From Flaccisagitta enflata (taxonomy: Eukaryota > Chaetognatha > Sagittoidea > Aphragmophora), in assembly GCA_965153355.1 (NCBI GenBank), contig OZ231126.1:13268001-13332000 (forward strand): DNA of 64,000 nucleotides, in the 5' to 3' direction. A program made the position numbers and the translations under genes. The notes beneath the pieces are model-generated. The model was given only the letters and a program-made list of their open reading frames with translations. It ran no database searches and had not been told where the DNA came from. Below are positions 63,966 through 64,000 of this stretch, piece by piece (the first letter of the stretch is position 1; every line of letters starts with the position of its first letter).

Positions 63966-64000
63966 CGTTTTTTCCATCCGTCCGCTCCCCAGGCCCTCTC

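Overview
This is animal (metazoan) nuclear DNA, most likely from a marine or freshwater invertebrate. The case rests on one spliced T-box transcription factor gene with GT-AG introns of hundreds to many thousands of bases, an extraordinary load of simple-sequence repeats, and many non-autonomous DNA transposons. The species cannot be fixed from the sequence. DINE/pearl-like repeats with GTCC tracts are known from molluscs and arthropods, but this is only a hint.

Layout. Positions 1-40,888 are intergenic and hold no gene I can support. They contain microsatellites (GA, CA, TTC, TTTC, GTT, CAA, GTC, GTCT), minisatellites (20-21 bp, 54 bp, 156 bp and 197 bp units) and nested mobile elements. Positions 40,889-49,426 hold the first three recognisable coding exons of a + strand T-box gene: exon 1 at 40,889-43,082, exon 2 at 48,394-48,663 and exon 3 at 49,279-49,426. 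Intron phases 1, 1 and 2 join consistently. The joined protein has an eh1-type Groucho-binding motif (FSIDSLI) in a very long low-complexity N-terminus. It reaches the start of the T-box (LETKELWDKFNELGTEM...), which closely matches the TBX20/H15/midline subfamily. The rest of the T-box must lie beyond position 64,000, because 49,427-64,000 looks like one long repeat-filled intron.

Mobile DNA. (1) A family of at least ten dispersed elements has a short hairpin (AGTCGCG...CGCGACT), a GTCC/GTCG/GTCT tract and an end reading TATCCGGCCTTGTTTT; its structure recalls Helentron-associated DINE/pearl elements. One copy carries a 5-copy, 197-bp satellite. (2) Three elements have 8-bp target duplications, including a 2.7-kb hAT element (TSD CTGAAATA) and a 1.39-kb element (TSD GCTACACC) with a hAT MITE nested in it (TSD CTCTCCAG). 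(3) Four foldback MITEs are flanked by TA. (4) One Harbinger-like MITE is flanked by TAA. (5) A GC-rich dispersed repeat (core GGGCAGCGGCCCCGAAGGGG) travels with 20-21 bp minisatellites.

The most unusual local structure is at the gene itself. The 3' splice site of exon 3 is the last of nine 53-bp tandem copies that each carry the exon junction, and the donor site of exon 2 is duplicated 29 bp downstream.
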